Below, piece after piece: positions 1 to 11,929 of a DNA stretch of 64,000 nt. The position numbers and the translations under genes were made by a program. The stretch is from NCBI GenBank assembly GCA_001643675.2, contig LSRY02000068.1, positions 124,001-188,000 on the forward strand. Direction: 5' to 3'. Position 1 is the stretch's first letter, and each line of letters opens with the position of its first letter. This DNA is from Monocercomonoides exilis (taxonomy: Eukaryota; Preaxostyla; Oxymonadida; Polymastigidae). The notes beneath the pieces are model-generated. The model was not told where the DNA came from. It saw only the letters and a list, made by a program, of their open reading frames with translations, and made no database searches.

Positions 1-378
1 ATGCTTGTTTTCAATTATGAACTTCGAAAGCGTCTGAAGCATCCATCAACAAATATGCTAAATAATTAATTAAAATAGAAAAGATTGTTGAAGGTGTTTG
101 CATAAGAATTGAGAATGACAATTTTTGTTTGATGAAGTTTGTAGAACCATGCAATTTTCTTCCCTATCAGTTGAAGATTTCTTTATCGTTCAAAAGAATA
201 TCAAATGTTTCAAAATGATTAAAGATACACGGAGCAATATATTTAGTGACTTTCATAAAGATTTCAAAAGGAGATATTTATAAATAAGGAAAATGAGGAA
301 TGAATGAAATCTTTCTGGTTTATCTTTGAGAAAGAAATTCAATATTGCGCAAGAGTCGCATTTTACCAAAATTGCTGA

Positions 379-757
379 ATGTTTTTTGAATTTTCTGCCT
401 GGATGCCATATCTGGAAAGAGGAATGAGGGAAATCACGAATGGAAGTGAAAATGACATCACTTTCGTTGAGTTGTGTTGCAATGTCTACAGTATGGAATT
501 ATTCTTCTTTTCATTCTTTATTGTTTTTTCTAGTTCTTTTGCAAAGAGTGAAAAAAGAACCTTATCAAAATTAGAAAATAGAAAACATCATATATCATCG
601 TGAGTATTGAAATTTTCACAACTTGCATTTTATTCTTCTTAGAAGTTTTTATTGGAAAATTTTGACAAAAAAGTTGGAAAATGCAATTGTTTTAGAATTT
701 CATATTACGAAAGATGCAGCAAGAGAAGTGGAAGAGCAGCTAGAATATGTTGATTAG
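379..757 (+). CDS. Doubtful 3'-terminal exons of an unrecognised gene
   Basis: Exon 379-599 and exon 643-757 join in phase across a 43-bp GTGAGT...CTTAG intron (600-642). Together they give a protein of about 111 residues ending in LEFHITKDAAREVEEQLEYVD-type sequence, a charged, helix-like tail that looks like real coding sequence. Directly upstream the same frame is also coding-like but is cut by a TGA at 376-378. Other coding-like stretches lie at about 66-219 and 214-283 in other frames. The true start may therefore be further upstream behind introns, or this may be a decaying gene. I do not recognise the family. A hydrophobic run at residues about 38-52 could be a membrane segment or an unspliced intron. 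Confidence 0.3.
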
Positions 758-1539
758 AAAGGAAGGGAAGAAGAAGATATAGTTTTATTTCCTCAATATT
801 ATTATATGTAATAATATTCTAAGCATTATATCTTGTGAGAATAAATCATAAATAAATATTAAAATGGAATGAGTGGAATTCAAAGATTGACCGAGTGTTA
901 AAACGAAACATTTGCATTTGGAAGCACGTTTGTCATTGTGTGTGATTAGTTGTTAGAATGTTATCTGATGATTTGCTGAAATCTGATGTGATTGTCCTGA
1001 TTTGTGAGAAAACTACATTTTAATTAAAGTCGAGTATAACAATAATTACGAGAGCTTCTCCATGTTTATGATAGAATGATAGAATGATTTATGGATATTA
1101 AATCAATTAATAAGTTATTTCAGCAAACGATTTTGCCTTAAAAATGTTGTTTGATGAATTCATTAACTGCTTCATCAATTTTTGAAACGTTCCATAACAT
1201 GTGCTTTTCGCAATAAAGATTCGAGAAAATATATTTTGTTGAATTGTAAAAAAGCATTTGAAAAGAAATAATCAGAAGAAAATTATTTACAAGTTCATTT
1301 GAGCAACTGAATTAGAATTTTGTTAATATTTGCATATGTGAGTTAAACGTATATATCACTATTTTCTTTGACGTTCTGAGAAAAAGAATTTTACTGAAAT
1401 AGAAAGAATATTTTGATATTTGATAATGATATTTTCATTCTTTGTCCATATTCTAACAGTAAATGGAAATTTTATAAGAAATGATAAATGAATAAAAATC
1501 AAAAATTAGTCAGAAATAATTCAATCAATTTCAAGTTTT
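758..1539. other. Intergenic, AT-rich; no gene seen
   Basis: This stretch is AT-rich with short ORFs only. It presumably holds the 3' UTR of the preceding exons and the promoter of NOP14. I see no RNA gene or repeat. Confidence 0.5.
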
Positions 1540-4500
1540 TTGGTTTTGAAATGTGAAATTTTTTCACTTGATATTTCAAAAAACATAATTATGGTTTGTG
1601 ACAATAACTTTAAAACAATAGATTTCCTGATGAAGAAGGCACCTTTATCTTCAAAACAACAAAATCAAAAGGCAAAAAAGGATATAAAATTTCATACAAT
1701 GGCTGATTTTACTCAGCGCCGTCAAAATACAAAGCATCCTGTTGTAACAATGAATAAGCGAAGGGTGTCTCGAACAAGCGCAGATGTCGCATTAAAACAG
1801 CGTGAGCAAACACTAGGAGAAGAATTAGATTCGTTAACAAGGAAAAATGTGGTTATGGATATGCGTTTTACACGTAGCGAAGGAATGGATACGGAAGATA
1901 AGGCACTGCGTTCTTTTGTGAGAGAAAGACAAGAAAGAGCAAAGCAGCAGTTTAATTTAGATAATTTTGATGATCAGTTATCGGGTCATCTTGGAGATAT
2001 GGTGCAAGATACTGAAAATGATGACGATCCTTTTTTTGAATTGAAAAGTCAAAGTCATTCAGATCTTGACAGTGATCCAAGACTTGAGCAAGATTTTGCA
2101 GAAGCACATTTTGGTGGTGGAAAACGGGGAGAGCGTTCAGTCCAGGAGATTTACAAAGAAATTATCGCAAAAGACAAAAGATTTAAAGCAGAGAGAAGAA
2201 AACAGAGAGAAGAAGAAGATTCGAAAAGAGAAGAATTGGATGAAAAATTCTCCGAGTTTCGTGATTTAATTATGTCGTATGCGCGTCCTAAAAGGAAAAG
2301 AAATGGGATGGATGAAATAATGAAAAGATTGGAAGCGAAAGAAAAAGGAATGGAAATCGATGAGCAAACAGAAGAAAAAGAAGAACAAAATGAGGAACAA
2401 GACGATGATGACTTTGATAAACGATTAAGGGAATTGGCATTTTCAACAAAAGGAATTGCAGGAGAGCGTGTAAAGACTCCAGAAGAGATTGCAAAAGAGG
2501 AAAAACGAAAACTGGAGGCTTTGGAGGAGGCAAGAAGGCTTCGTATGAAAGGAGCGCTTGATGTTGAAGAAGAGGAAGACGAAGAGATGGAAGAGGAGGA
2601 AGAAGAGGAGGAGGAAGAAACTGAACATAGCACTGAAGATGAGGTATCAATTGATGAAGATTCAGACGAAGAAGATGAAGATGCAACTGGAAAGAAAAAG
2701 AAAAAGACAAAACTGTCAAAATTAAAAGGACGTAAAGCTCAAACAGACGAAGATGAAGAAGAAGAATCAGATTTTGAAATGAGTGATGGACATATTTCTT
2801 TGAGTGGGAGCATGGAGGAAGATGATGATGTTGGCAACGATGAGGATGAGGATGAAGATGACAATGAGGAAGATGATGATGATGGTGATGATGGTGAAAA
2901 CAGAAAAATGAAAAAATCGAAGTCCGCCCGCTCCCTCTCTTCACTTCATCCTTCTCTTTCCTCGTCTTCTCTTCTGTCTTCCTCCATTTCACTCAAGCAG
3001 GAGCGTGCCCACAGTGCCAAAGCGCGGCTGCTCCAGCAGGCGAAACGAGAAGTTCTGAGCAGAGCAAACAGACAGACCGATCTTCCGTTCATCATGGACA
3101 AAGTGCCAGAGTCGCTGCAGGAGTGGCTGGAGATGGTCGAAGGGAAGTCTGCCGAAGACAAGAAAATAATGGCACTCAGAATAGAAAAGTCGTTTTCTGT
3201 GCACATCGATCACAACAACGCACTTTCCATTCAGCGGTTCTTCTCAATTTTGCTGCTGCACATCACCCTTTTGTGTGATGCTGTGGGAACTGGGTATGGC
3301 AAGAAGAGGGAGAAGGAAGAAGGAAGAATGGACATTGAGGGAGAAAGAGAGGACGAAGCACAGATTCCTCATCCGATGAAAGATGTGGCTGAAATATCGA
3401 AGGCAGCAATTGAGATTGGAAAGACGATTCCATCATTTGCTGCGAGGTGTGCGAGAGAAGAGGTGAAGAGGCAGATGAAGCTGCAAATGGCGCCTTCTTC
3501 TTCTTCTTCTTCTTCTTCTTCTGGCACAGCAGGAGCAGACAGCCAGACAGCCACAGTGCCATCTCTCTCGTGTGTTATGAAGCTTCTTCTGTTCGCTCGC
3601 ATGTTCCCCATCACAGACACCAAGCACCCTGCACTCACTCCAATCATCACTTTCATATCATACATCTTGTCTTCCACATCCAAAGCAATGGTTCCTTCCT
3701 CCTCCTCCTCTTCCTCTTCTCCTTCTTCTACTTCTACTTCTACTTCTACTTCTACTTCCTCTTCTTCTCTTCTTTCTGGGAGTGAAGTTTCGAGAGGTCT
3801 TCTCTTTTGTGCTGTGATGTTTGAGTGTGTCTGCTGCGGAGGAAGATTGTCGAGTGAAGCTGTGTGCTATTTGCTATCCTCACTCCAGTGGGCAAATGCA
3901 ATGATGCACAAGCTGATAAAAGAAGAGAGAGGAGAAAGAGAAAATGCGAAAGAGAACGAATCTACTTCTTCCTCTTCCTCCTCCTCCTCTTCTTCTTCTT
4001 CCGCTGCTTCTTCTGAAGAATCCAGCAGTCCTTTTGATGCAGTATCTCTTCAGAGGTTCTTTGATGAGCACAAAATTCCAGTTGAGTGGTGTTCTCATGT
4101 TTCTTCTACAATGTCTTCTTCTTCTTCCTCCTCCTCTTCTTCCTCTTCTGATCGCAAAGAGCGTGTTGTGTGCATCTTCTTTTCAGTCTGCCGGCAGATT
4201 CTTCTTTTTGCCCGACTTTATTCGACTCTCCCTGCCTTTTGCGAGATCTTCTGTCCATTCATCGCTCAAATACAGCAGTTTGAGTCTCTTTTGAAGGAGA
4301 TGGCAATCGCAGAAGGAAGCAAAGCGAATGAGAAGAAGAAGAGGAGGAGGAAAAGCAGTGGAAAGATTGATCAGACAGAAAAGGATGTCAAATCTGATGA
4401 GATGAAAGCAGCGCTTCTGTTGAGAAGGATAAGAGCGTGTGAAACGATCTCAGCTTCTTTGCAGAGCAGCACGAGTGCCCAGCAGGCAGCGAGGGGTGTT

Positions 4501-4845
4501 CTGAGGATGGCAGCGAGCGAGGTGAAGGAGATTAAATCGTTGGAGCCAGCATTCAGTCAGAACTACATGGCAAAGGGGACAAAGGAGAGGAGTGTGGAGG
4601 AGATGCGGAGGCTGAAGAGGAAGAAGGTGAGGGAGACGAAGGGAGCGATGAGGGAATTGAAGAAGGACTCGATGTTCTTGATACAGCAGAGAGAGAAGGC
4701 GGAGGAGAGGAAAGCAGCGATTGAGAGAGAGAAGATTAAGGACTACATGAACCTTCTTGAGACACAGCAGTCAGAGAAGAAGATCATAGAGAGAGTGAAG
4801 GGAAGAGCTAGGAAGCACAGAAAGCGCGATAAAGCAAAGAAGTAA
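1540..4845 (+). CDS. NOP14: NOP14, small-subunit processome nucleolar protein
   Basis: Nop14 is needed for 18S rRNA maturation and 40S assembly in the nucleolus. The ORF encodes up to 1101 residues without introns. The N-terminal part has the Nop14 pattern: an ALKQREQTL-like motif, then a VVMDMRF block and a charged RSFVRERQERAKQQFNL segment. A long acidic/lysine middle follows. The C-terminus carries the family's basic helix, with residues like ETKGAMRELKKDSMFL (about 1027-1042). Several poly-Ser tracts (for example bp 3496-3522, 3700-3770, 3963-4012, 4110-4150) are insertions not typical of the family. The first ATG is at 1540, but its first 30 residues look non-coding. The ATG at 1630, which starts a Lys-rich segment, is the likelier start. 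Base composition rises sharply in GC from about 2925 onward. Confidence 0.9.
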   Translation: MVLKCEIFSLDISKNIIMVCDNNFKTIDFLMKKAPLSSKQQNQKAKKDIKFHTMADFTQRRQNTKHPVVTMNKRRVSRTSADVALKQREQTLGEELDSLTRKNVVMDMRFTRSEGMDTEDKALRSFVRERQERAKQQFNLDNFDDQLSGHLGDMVQDTENDDDPFFELKSQSHSDLDSDPRLEQDFAEAHFGGGKRGERSVQEIYKEIIAKDKRFKAERRKQREEEDSKREELDEKFSEFRDLIMSYARPKRKRNGMDEIMKRLEAKEKGMEIDEQTEEKEEQNEEQDDDDFDKRLRELAFSTKGIAGERVKTPEEIAKEEKRKLEALEEARRLRMKGALDVEEEEDEEMEEEEEEEEEETEHSTEDEVSIDEDSDEEDEDATGKKKKKTKLSKLKGRKAQTDEDEEEESDFEMSDGHISLSGSMEEDDDVGNDEDEDEDDNEEDDDDGDDGENRKMKKSKSARSLSSLHPSLSSSSLLSSSISLKQERAHSAKARLLQQAKREVLSRANRQTDLPFIMDKVPESLQEWLEMVEGKSAEDKKIMALRIEKSFSVHIDHNNALSIQRFFSILLLHITLLCDAVGTGYGKKREKEEGRMDIEGEREDEAQIPHPMKDVAEISKAAIEIGKTIPSFAARCAREEVKRQMKLQMAPSSSSSSSSSGTAGADSQTATVPSLSCVMKLLLFARMFPITDTKHPALTPIITFISYILSSTSKAMVPSSSSSSSSPSSTSTSTSTSTSSSSLLSGSEVSRGLLFCAVMFECVCCGGRLSSEAVCYLLSSLQWANAMMHKLIKEERGERENAKENESTSSSSSSSSSSSSAASSEESSSPFDAVSLQRFFDEHKIPVEWCSHVSSTMSSSSSSSSSSSSDRKERVVCIFFSVCRQILLFARLYSTLPAFCEIFCPFIAQIQQFESLLKEMAIAEGSKANEKKKRRRKSSGKIDQTEKDVKSDEMKAALLLRRIRACETISASLQSSTSAQQAARGVLRMAASEVKEIKSLEPAFSQNYMAKGTKERSVEEMRRLKRKKVRETKGAMRELKKDSMFLIQQREKAEERKAAIEREKIKDYMNLLETQQSEKKIIERVKGRARKHRKRDKAKK

Positions 4846-5244
4846 TGATAGAAATATCATTCTTTTGAAAAAATAAAATTTAAACTCACATCAACTCATT
4901 TCATAACTGGATAATTTATCTGATTTTTAAAAATCAAAATAACAGTATTTATAATCTAATGTTAATATGCACATATATTCAAATTTATAAAAGCATTAGA
5001 GGAATTAATAAGAACATAAATAAAAAAATGTTGATGATTGTTTTAAATAAGAAAAAACATAATGGTTTCGACAAAGTTAAAATATTGTTATTTTCAAACA
5101 AGAGATTTGAATTAAGCTTATTTCTGATTTTATAAGCAGGTATTGTATTGTTTTGCATGTTAATGTTTCAAACATTTTTTTCAAAACATTGTTATTTGGA
5201 AATTTTAAAATTTAAAGAGAATTAATTTTTAACTCTGTAATAAG
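4846..5244. other. Intergenic between NOP14 and coiled-coil gene
   Basis: AT-rich spacer with no supported gene. It holds the NOP14 3' end and the promoter of the next gene. Confidence 0.5.
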
Positions 5245-8200
5245 ATGGAAAGGTCAACATCCTCTGTATGCTCCTTTCTTAACATTTTAATTTTTATTTA
5301 TTTTTTTGAATAGTATGAATCATCTTCTTCTTCATCGAGAAGTAATATGACATCTTCTTTTCCTTCGTCTCAGAGCTCCGATTCTTCAAAGCAAACCTCA
5401 ACTCTTGGATCTGAAACGTTGTCATCTGCTTCTTCATCGTTATCAAGGAGTAGAAAGGAAAGGCTCGAAAGTAGGTTATTTAATTCGTCTGCTTCTTTAG
5501 TTGAAGCATCACAAAAATCATCCGTATTTGATGATCCATCCTCAACATCTTCATCATTTTCGTCAACTACTACTACAAGCACAACTTCTTCTTCAAAGTC
5601 ATCGAAATCTTCACGAACTACAAGTAAGGACTCTGAAACAAGTAGTTCTTCCTATTCGAGTCATTCTTCTGAATCTTCTCGTTCAAATGATTATGGAAAT
5701 TCGTCTTCAATGTCTAATTCATCATCGACAACAGTGCATGTTGATCAATTAAGTCCTGTAATTGCTTCTGAAAATCAGAGACTTTTTGAAGATGATCCTT
5801 TGGCAAATGATTCATCTATTGCGAATCAGCAGCTTGTTCTACCTCTTTCTGGAGCACAACCACGCGCATTTTTGCCATTTTATGATTCATTTCCAGCAAC
5901 TTCTCAGTTGCCTTTGACTGAAACAAGAAATATGGGCTTTGGCCAACCTTCTTCAGAGAATGATAGGAAAGATCATAGTTCAATTAACATTGAAGAAAGC
6001 ATTGAATTTCAATCAAACACAGAACGAGAAAAAAGAAAAAGACTTGAAGAGGCGTCGAAAAGGAGAGAATATGAACTGAGAGTGCAAATAGAAGAGGAAA
6101 GAAAGCGAAGGAAAGAGGAAAGGAAGAAGCTGGAGGAGTTGGAGAACAAGCTGGAGAAAGAAAAAAAGGAGAAGGAGTATGCAATGCAGCAACAGGAGCA
6201 AGCAATGCAAAGAGAAAGGGAAAAGATTGAAAGAGAGAAAGAAGCATTGGAACTTGAAAGACAAAGGAGCATCCAGCAGCGCATTGAGGAAGAGAAGAAA
6301 AGAGGAGAAGAAAGAGAGAAAGAGTGGAATGCTCAAAGGATGAAAGAAAAAGAGCTGATTGAGAAGGAGAACGAACTGAACGACAGAAGCCAATATATCA
6401 GTGCAATGAATGAGGAGGTGAAGCAGAAGGAGGAGGAGCTTGGAAAACTGCAGGTTCAATTTCAAAAGCAGCGTGAGCAGTGGAAAGAGAGAGAAAGAGA
6501 GATGGTAAAGAGCAGGGAAATGGAGAAAGAAAGGCAGAAAGAGTACGAAGAGAAAATGAAGAATGAGATTGCTACAAAACTTGGGAAAGAAAAAGAGCAG
6601 GCGATGTTTGAGCTGAATCAGTTCAAGTTGGAACAGCAACGACAGAATGAGAGAGAGAGAAGAGAAAGAGATGAAAGAGAGGAAAAGCAAAGGCAGCTGA
6701 TGGCTGAGCAGCAGAAGCAGCTGCAAAGCAGACTGACAGAACTCAACAATGAAAAAGATGAGTTGTACAAAGAAGCAAAAGGGATGAAGGAAGAGAGGGA
6801 AGAAATGCAAAGGAAGATCCGAGCACTTGAGAGAGAGAACAAAAAGCTGGCAGAGATGGAGAAGGCAAAAGAGGAGGAGAAAGAAAGAGTGCGGAAGGAG
6901 ATGGAAGAAGCAGCGAGAAGAGAGAGGGAAGAGAAAGACAGAGCAATCGACGAGGAAAAGATGCTGAGACATCGCAACGAAAGGGAGAGGAAGGAAATGG
7001 AAGATCGGATAGCGAAATCTGAAGCTGAGTGGAAGAATATGTTGCATCAGCAGCAGCAAAGACTGAAAGAAGAACAAGAAAAGGAGAGGAGACGAGTGGA
7101 AGAAATGGAAAAAAGAGCAAAAGAGGAGAAAGAAAAAGCGATTTATGAAGAAAAAATGAGACTTCAAGCGATTTTGGATAAGGAAAGGCAAAAATATGAA
7201 GCAGAATTGGAGAAAAAAGAGCGGGAGCAGAAAAGACTGGAAGCTGAGAAGAAGGAGAAAGAAGAAATGCTCAAAAGGAAGGAAGAGGAGCTGTTGAATG
7301 AAAAGAGGCAAGTTGAGGCAGTGAAAGATGAGATGAATCGAATGGAAGAAGAGAAGATAATGGAAGAAGTGCAGAAACAACAAGAAGAGGCGAAAAGAGA
7401 AATGGAAAGGAAAAGACAGTTTGACATTGAGAGAGAAAGACTGTTGGAATTGAATAGAAAGTGGGAAAGAGAATATCAGAGAGAAAGAGAAGAGAGAGAA
7501 AGAGAGGAAAGAGAAAGAGAGGAAAGAGAAAGAGAGGAAAGAGAAAGAGAGGAAAGAGAAAGGGAAGAGAGAGAAAGAGAGGAAAGGGAAAGAGAAGAAA
7601 GGGAAAGAGAAGAAAGGGAAAGGGAAGAGAGAGAAAGAGAAGAGAGAGAAAGGGAAGAAAGGGAAAGAGAAGAAAGGGAAAGAGAAGAAAGGGAAAGAGA
7701 AGAGAGAGAAAGAGAAGAGAGAGAAAGGGAAGAAAGGGAAAGAGAAGAAAGGGAAAGGGAAAGGGAGGACAGAGAAAGCATAGGTTCAAGATTAAGATAC
7801 AATTCAACACCAAAAACGAGCAGGAGTGGACATTTATATGCAACTCCACGTTATCCATCATCTGTTCAAACCACTCCAAAATCCACAAGAAAATCAAAAT
7901 CAGATGAAGCACCAGAAGAATTGGAACAGTCCATTCACACGCCTCCTCCTGCAGCAGTTAGGCAGACGCCTGCATCAAATGTCTCATCTTCTGTTTCTCT
8001 GGTCCCGCCTTCTGCTTCCAAATTTATGTCTTCTGCTCCTTCTTCAACTTTGAGAAGTGCTCGTTTTGCTTCCACTGGAGCTGTCGACGAGGCTTCACTA
8101 CACTCAAAATTGAGTCAAACAGACACCGCAAAGGAAAAGACAGGACACTTTTCTAATCCTCATTTGTCTTCTCTTCAGACTCCTTCAAGACAATCTCATC

Positions 8201-9297
8201 TGAGCGATAATCAAGAAGCAAAAACATCTCGTCCTGCCTCTCCTTCATCTTCAATCAATCAAATGTTTCCGTCTGCATCAACTTCTGCTTCATCATCTGC
8301 TGATATTCCATCCTATCAGCCGAAGTCTCATTCACATCAAGAACAAAAGCCATCTTCCCTTCCAACATCACAGCCCACCCCTCTTTTTGTGAGAACCCCT
8401 CCAGTCCCATCTGTTTCTAATGTGCCAATGGAGGTGCCTCAAACACAGCAGCAAAGAGCATCAATTCCATTGCCTTCGTCTTCATTGCCAATAAGCATTA
8501 ATATCAACACCACTTCGGCATGCCATCCACCGCAATGCAGTTGTGACAGCCAACATTTCCATTGTGAAAAGGAGAAAGAAAAAATTCTTATCATTTTGAG
8601 GGAAGAACAAAAGGAGAAGCTGGTTGTGTTGAGCAAAGTTGGAAGAGTTGCGGATGAAAATGGCATATTATATGAGAAAGAGGATAAAGGAGCCTCCAAC
8701 GAAAAAGATGCAGAAGATACAAAAGACAAGCAATGTGGAACAAATTCTTTTGACACTTCAACACATTCTCTCTCTTTGTCTCTTTCGAATGATCGAGAAA
8801 TGGATGATGACGCATTAGCATCTTGTCAAAAGGGTACAAATACATTAACCAATAAAGCAGATTCAGATGCTTCCTCTAATCCAGAGGAGTTTGAACCAGA
8901 CTTTCTGAACTGCTCACCGCAAACTGTGTCATACCCCTCACAAGCGATGTTTCCGCAGCAGCCTTCTGTTTCACTTCCATTGGATTCATTTAACTCAGTC
9001 CATTCTGTTTTCACTCGTCCTTCATTTAACACAAGGCCTCAATCACTTCAGACTGTTTTGTCTTCTGGCACTCCATATCGTCGCTATTCTTCATCGAAGC
9101 ATGTTTCTCTTCAAACAACTAATCAAACCCCGAAACAGGTTAAAACAAAGAAAGGGGTTGCATTTACCGTTTCATTTCGCAACGGCAAGCCACACACAAC
9201 GTCAGCTCGGACGGAGCCTCTTTCTGCAAAGTGGGATAAGCATCTGATGAATGAATCAAAGAGACTGTCTCCAATGTATTTGAATGCTTGGCGTTGA
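5245..9297 (+). CDS. Large coiled-coil protein, unrecognised family
   Basis: I infer a 21-nt first exon (5245-5265, encoding MERSTSS), a 48-bp intron (5266-5313, GTATGC...AATAG) and a long exon 5314-9297. The second exon stays open upstream of the ATG at 5347 and splices in phase with exon 1, giving about 1334 residues. The N-terminal ~200 residues are Ser-rich. Residues about 240-820 form one continuous charged coiled coil rich in Glu, Arg, Lys and Gln. This ends in an almost pure repeat of the pentapeptide EREER (bp about 7480-7765). The last ~500 residues are Ser/Thr/Pro/Gln-rich and disordered, closing with a short basic segment. The form suggests a cytoskeletal or scaffold protein, but nothing identifies a specific function. 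Confidence 0.8.
7480..7765 (+). repeat. 15-bp coding minisatellite (EREER pentapeptide)
   Basis: About 19 tandem copies of a 15-bp unit of the form AGAGAAAGAGAGGAA, with A/G variants, lie inside the coiled-coil gene and keep the frame. Units differ mainly at synonymous positions, such as AGAGAG versus GGGAAG. Confidence 0.85.
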
Positions 9298-10178
9298 ATG
9301 TTACACTGAAAAGGAAATACACTTCAAATTTTTATAATTGTGTTTTTTTGAAAACACTCTTGTGTGAATATTAGTTTTGGTTGTTACAAAGAAAATGTTT
9401 TCTTTTTGCTTTTGATAAATATTTATGATTATTGTTGTATCGGTTATAATGTCTTTTTCCTCCTTTTTTTTATCAGAAAAGAACAATTTCTTTCATCAGA
9501 TTTCATTTAAAGAAGAGCAAACAAAAGAAAAAGAAAAGGTATTTCCCTTAAAAAGGGGAATGATTCTTAGGCATCAATATAAGTGTTTAAACAGAAATCA
9601 TAACGCAAAAACAACTCACATGCGTTGAGGGGAAATGTCGAATTGAAAGAATAAAAATTAGAAGTTTGGATGAAAAAAGAATTCTAACAAAACAAATACA
9701 ACAAGATAAAAGAGTGGTGGCATTGGAGAACCCAAATGAAATCTATAAAAATGGAGCACAAAAATCTTAAAGCAATGACTTATTTACAATGCAGAGAATG
9801 AACATCGATTGAAGATGGTGAACTGAATATGTGAAATGGAGAGGTGTATGATGAACGCATCTGCAAGCACAAGATTATTCATAATCTGAAACGCGAAATT
9901 GGGTGAAGGATAAAAGAACACAAATCCATAAAAAAGCACAGTTTTGGAATGAAATGCAACGAACAAACAAAAAAATAAATTATTGAACATTGTAACTTCA
10001 GTATTTTCTTCAACATAACAGAAGAAATACTGATTGTTTGGCGCTTAGATAGAGTTGCATAAGAAAGATACTACAAAGTTTTTGCAGAAGCATAAAAAGC
10101 AGATAGAAGAAAATAACAAAGAAATGTAAGGCAAGCAAGATAAAACAAATACATAAAAACAATAATTTACTAGCTGCT
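9298..10178. other. Intergenic between convergent genes
   Basis: AT-rich spacer between the 3' ends of the coiled-coil gene (+) and the THH1-like gene (-). A minus ORF at 9784-9990 is hydrophobic and AT-driven. I do not support it as a gene. Confidence 0.45.
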
Positions 10179-11929
10179 TCATATCACAGGTTCATGAAGG
10201 TTAGCATTGGCAGTGTTTCTTCCTTCATCATATGGAATAGTCACAATTATCTGCTTCTTCTTCTTCACAAGCTTCTTCTTCTTCTTCTTCACAACAGGCT
10301 GTGGCGGTGGCGTGGCTGGCTGTGAGGACACAGCTGCGCTATCCACATTTGACACTGCTGAAAGATCGTCTGCTGCCAAAGAGGACGGAGCAGTCGCGTT
10401 GGCTGAAGCCGAGTTGCTGTCAAATGAAAGTGGCGCAATTGACTTGGAGGCTGTTGGTGTTGCAGTGGTTATTGTCTGCATCGCCACAGAAGTTGCTGGA
10501 AGCCCACCTGAAGTGCTGCCAGCTGCTGATGCTGCGTGGTCCACGATTATTCTCTTCTTCTTCTTCTTCTTCTTCACAATGTTTGTGCTGCTGTTGCCGC
10601 TTGACACGTCAACTCCGCTGCCTGGATGGTGAAGTGAGGCTCCTTGTTCTGATGGGTCTGAGTCTGCGGAATAGGCGCTGTTGATAGAGAAGGAAGATGC
10701 TGGTGCGTTGGAGGCTGATGACTGAGACGCGGCTGAGTGTGAGTACTGTTGTGAGTGAGACTGCTGTGGATGTTGCAGGAAAGTGCCTGTGAATGTGGCA
10801 TACTGCGCTCTGCCGCCTCCTGATCCGCCCTCACGAGGCAAAAGGGAATCCTTTGCTGAGGAGTGAGAAGAGGAGGAAGAAGAAGAGCTGCGGGAGGAGC
10901 TTGATGAAGATGTGGAGGCAGAAAATGAAGAAGATGAAGGAGATGCAAAGTAGAAGGTGATCAATAAGGTTATGCAAGGAATTGTTTCCAAGACAAAACG
11001 GAAGCAAAAGAATTCCCAAAAATAGATGTCGCTATAATCACATGAATTGAAGCATAAATGAAGCGTCAAGGATAGAAGGCAAACAGCAATGCATCAAATA
11101 CAATTTATCCGATATAAAAAAAAAAAAAACAAACCAGTCAGCTTCGGTTGTGAAGCATTGGATAGTTGCTCGATCGAAAGCATTTTGCAATTTGTTAGAA
11201 TTTGTGGCATATGTTACTCCCCAGATAAGCCTGCAGAAAAATGCAAGGAAAACAACAACCACCATCACAATGAGCAGCTGAACTCTCCATCGAAAAGCAG
11301 CAGTAATTTTTGTTCGATGATACATCAATATCAAAAGAAGTCCATAAAATCCCGTTGAGCAAACAACAACAAAATAATTCACAATTGAACTATATAGTGT
11401 AATTTTTTCGTATCCGTACTCCTTTTTGCTTTCGTCTCCTAAGTAATGCTTCAAATCGTTGAATACAAGTTTGTAAAATATTATTAAAAAATAAAGGATA
11501 AAGAGCATTGCATACAGCAGCAATAACGGATGTAGCTAATGAAACTAAAAACATAATTCCAAGAGTTATTATGAATAATATGTCGAATCCTTTCTGTATT
11601 TTTCTTGACTTAAACATTGAAGTTAATATCGTTCGAGAAAACCAAACTGCCAATGATTGCCATGATAAAAATAAAAAGAATTCTGGAAGTTGATCGGATA
11701 TAATGAAGTATGTGTAGTTTTCAAAAGGAAATGGAACAACTAAGAAAAGAGAGCGAAGAAAAAGGAATAGCGTCAGCATTGACAGAAAAAAATTCTTTTG
11801 AAATCTTTTTCTCCACTTCTTTTTCCGTATTTCGGCAATGGCTTCTCTAAGACTAAATAGGCATGTCAAGCATGTGAATACAAACGCAATATAAAGGGGA
11901 TAGCTTGATTGGCCAAATATTACTTTCAA
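10179..11929 (-). CDS. THH1/TOM1/TOM3-like seven-TM protein
   Basis: Three exons splice in phase: 11929-11516, 11448-11135 and 11031-10179, with introns of 67 bp (11449-11515) and 103 bp (11032-11134). The product has about 526 residues plus an unresolved N-terminus. Seven hydrophobic segments are spread over the first ~275 residues. They include a FLRSLFLVVPF segment, a LPEFFLFLSWQSLAVWF segment and a final segment containing the ETIPC motif, an arrangement like plant THH1/TOM1/TOM3 membrane proteins. The ~250-residue C-terminal tail is Ser/Ala/Thr-rich with two poly-Lys runs and is likely cytoplasmic. The first codon of the open frame is TTG, so the real ATG probably lies in another exon upstream (about 11.95-12.05 kb), which I could not fix. 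The family call rests on topology and a few motifs. Confidence 0.6.

Noticed and set aside
6013-7383. 456-residue minus-strand ORF opposite the coiled-coil gene
   Set aside because: Leu/Phe-rich shadow of purine-rich coiled-coil codons, with no independent support.
7480-7765. Short regular repeats as a CRISPR-like array
   Set aside because: The units are contiguous 15-bp coding repeats without spacers.
9784-9990. Minus-strand hydrophobic ORF between convergent genes
   Set aside because: AT-driven composition, no motif, and the position fits 3' UTRs.
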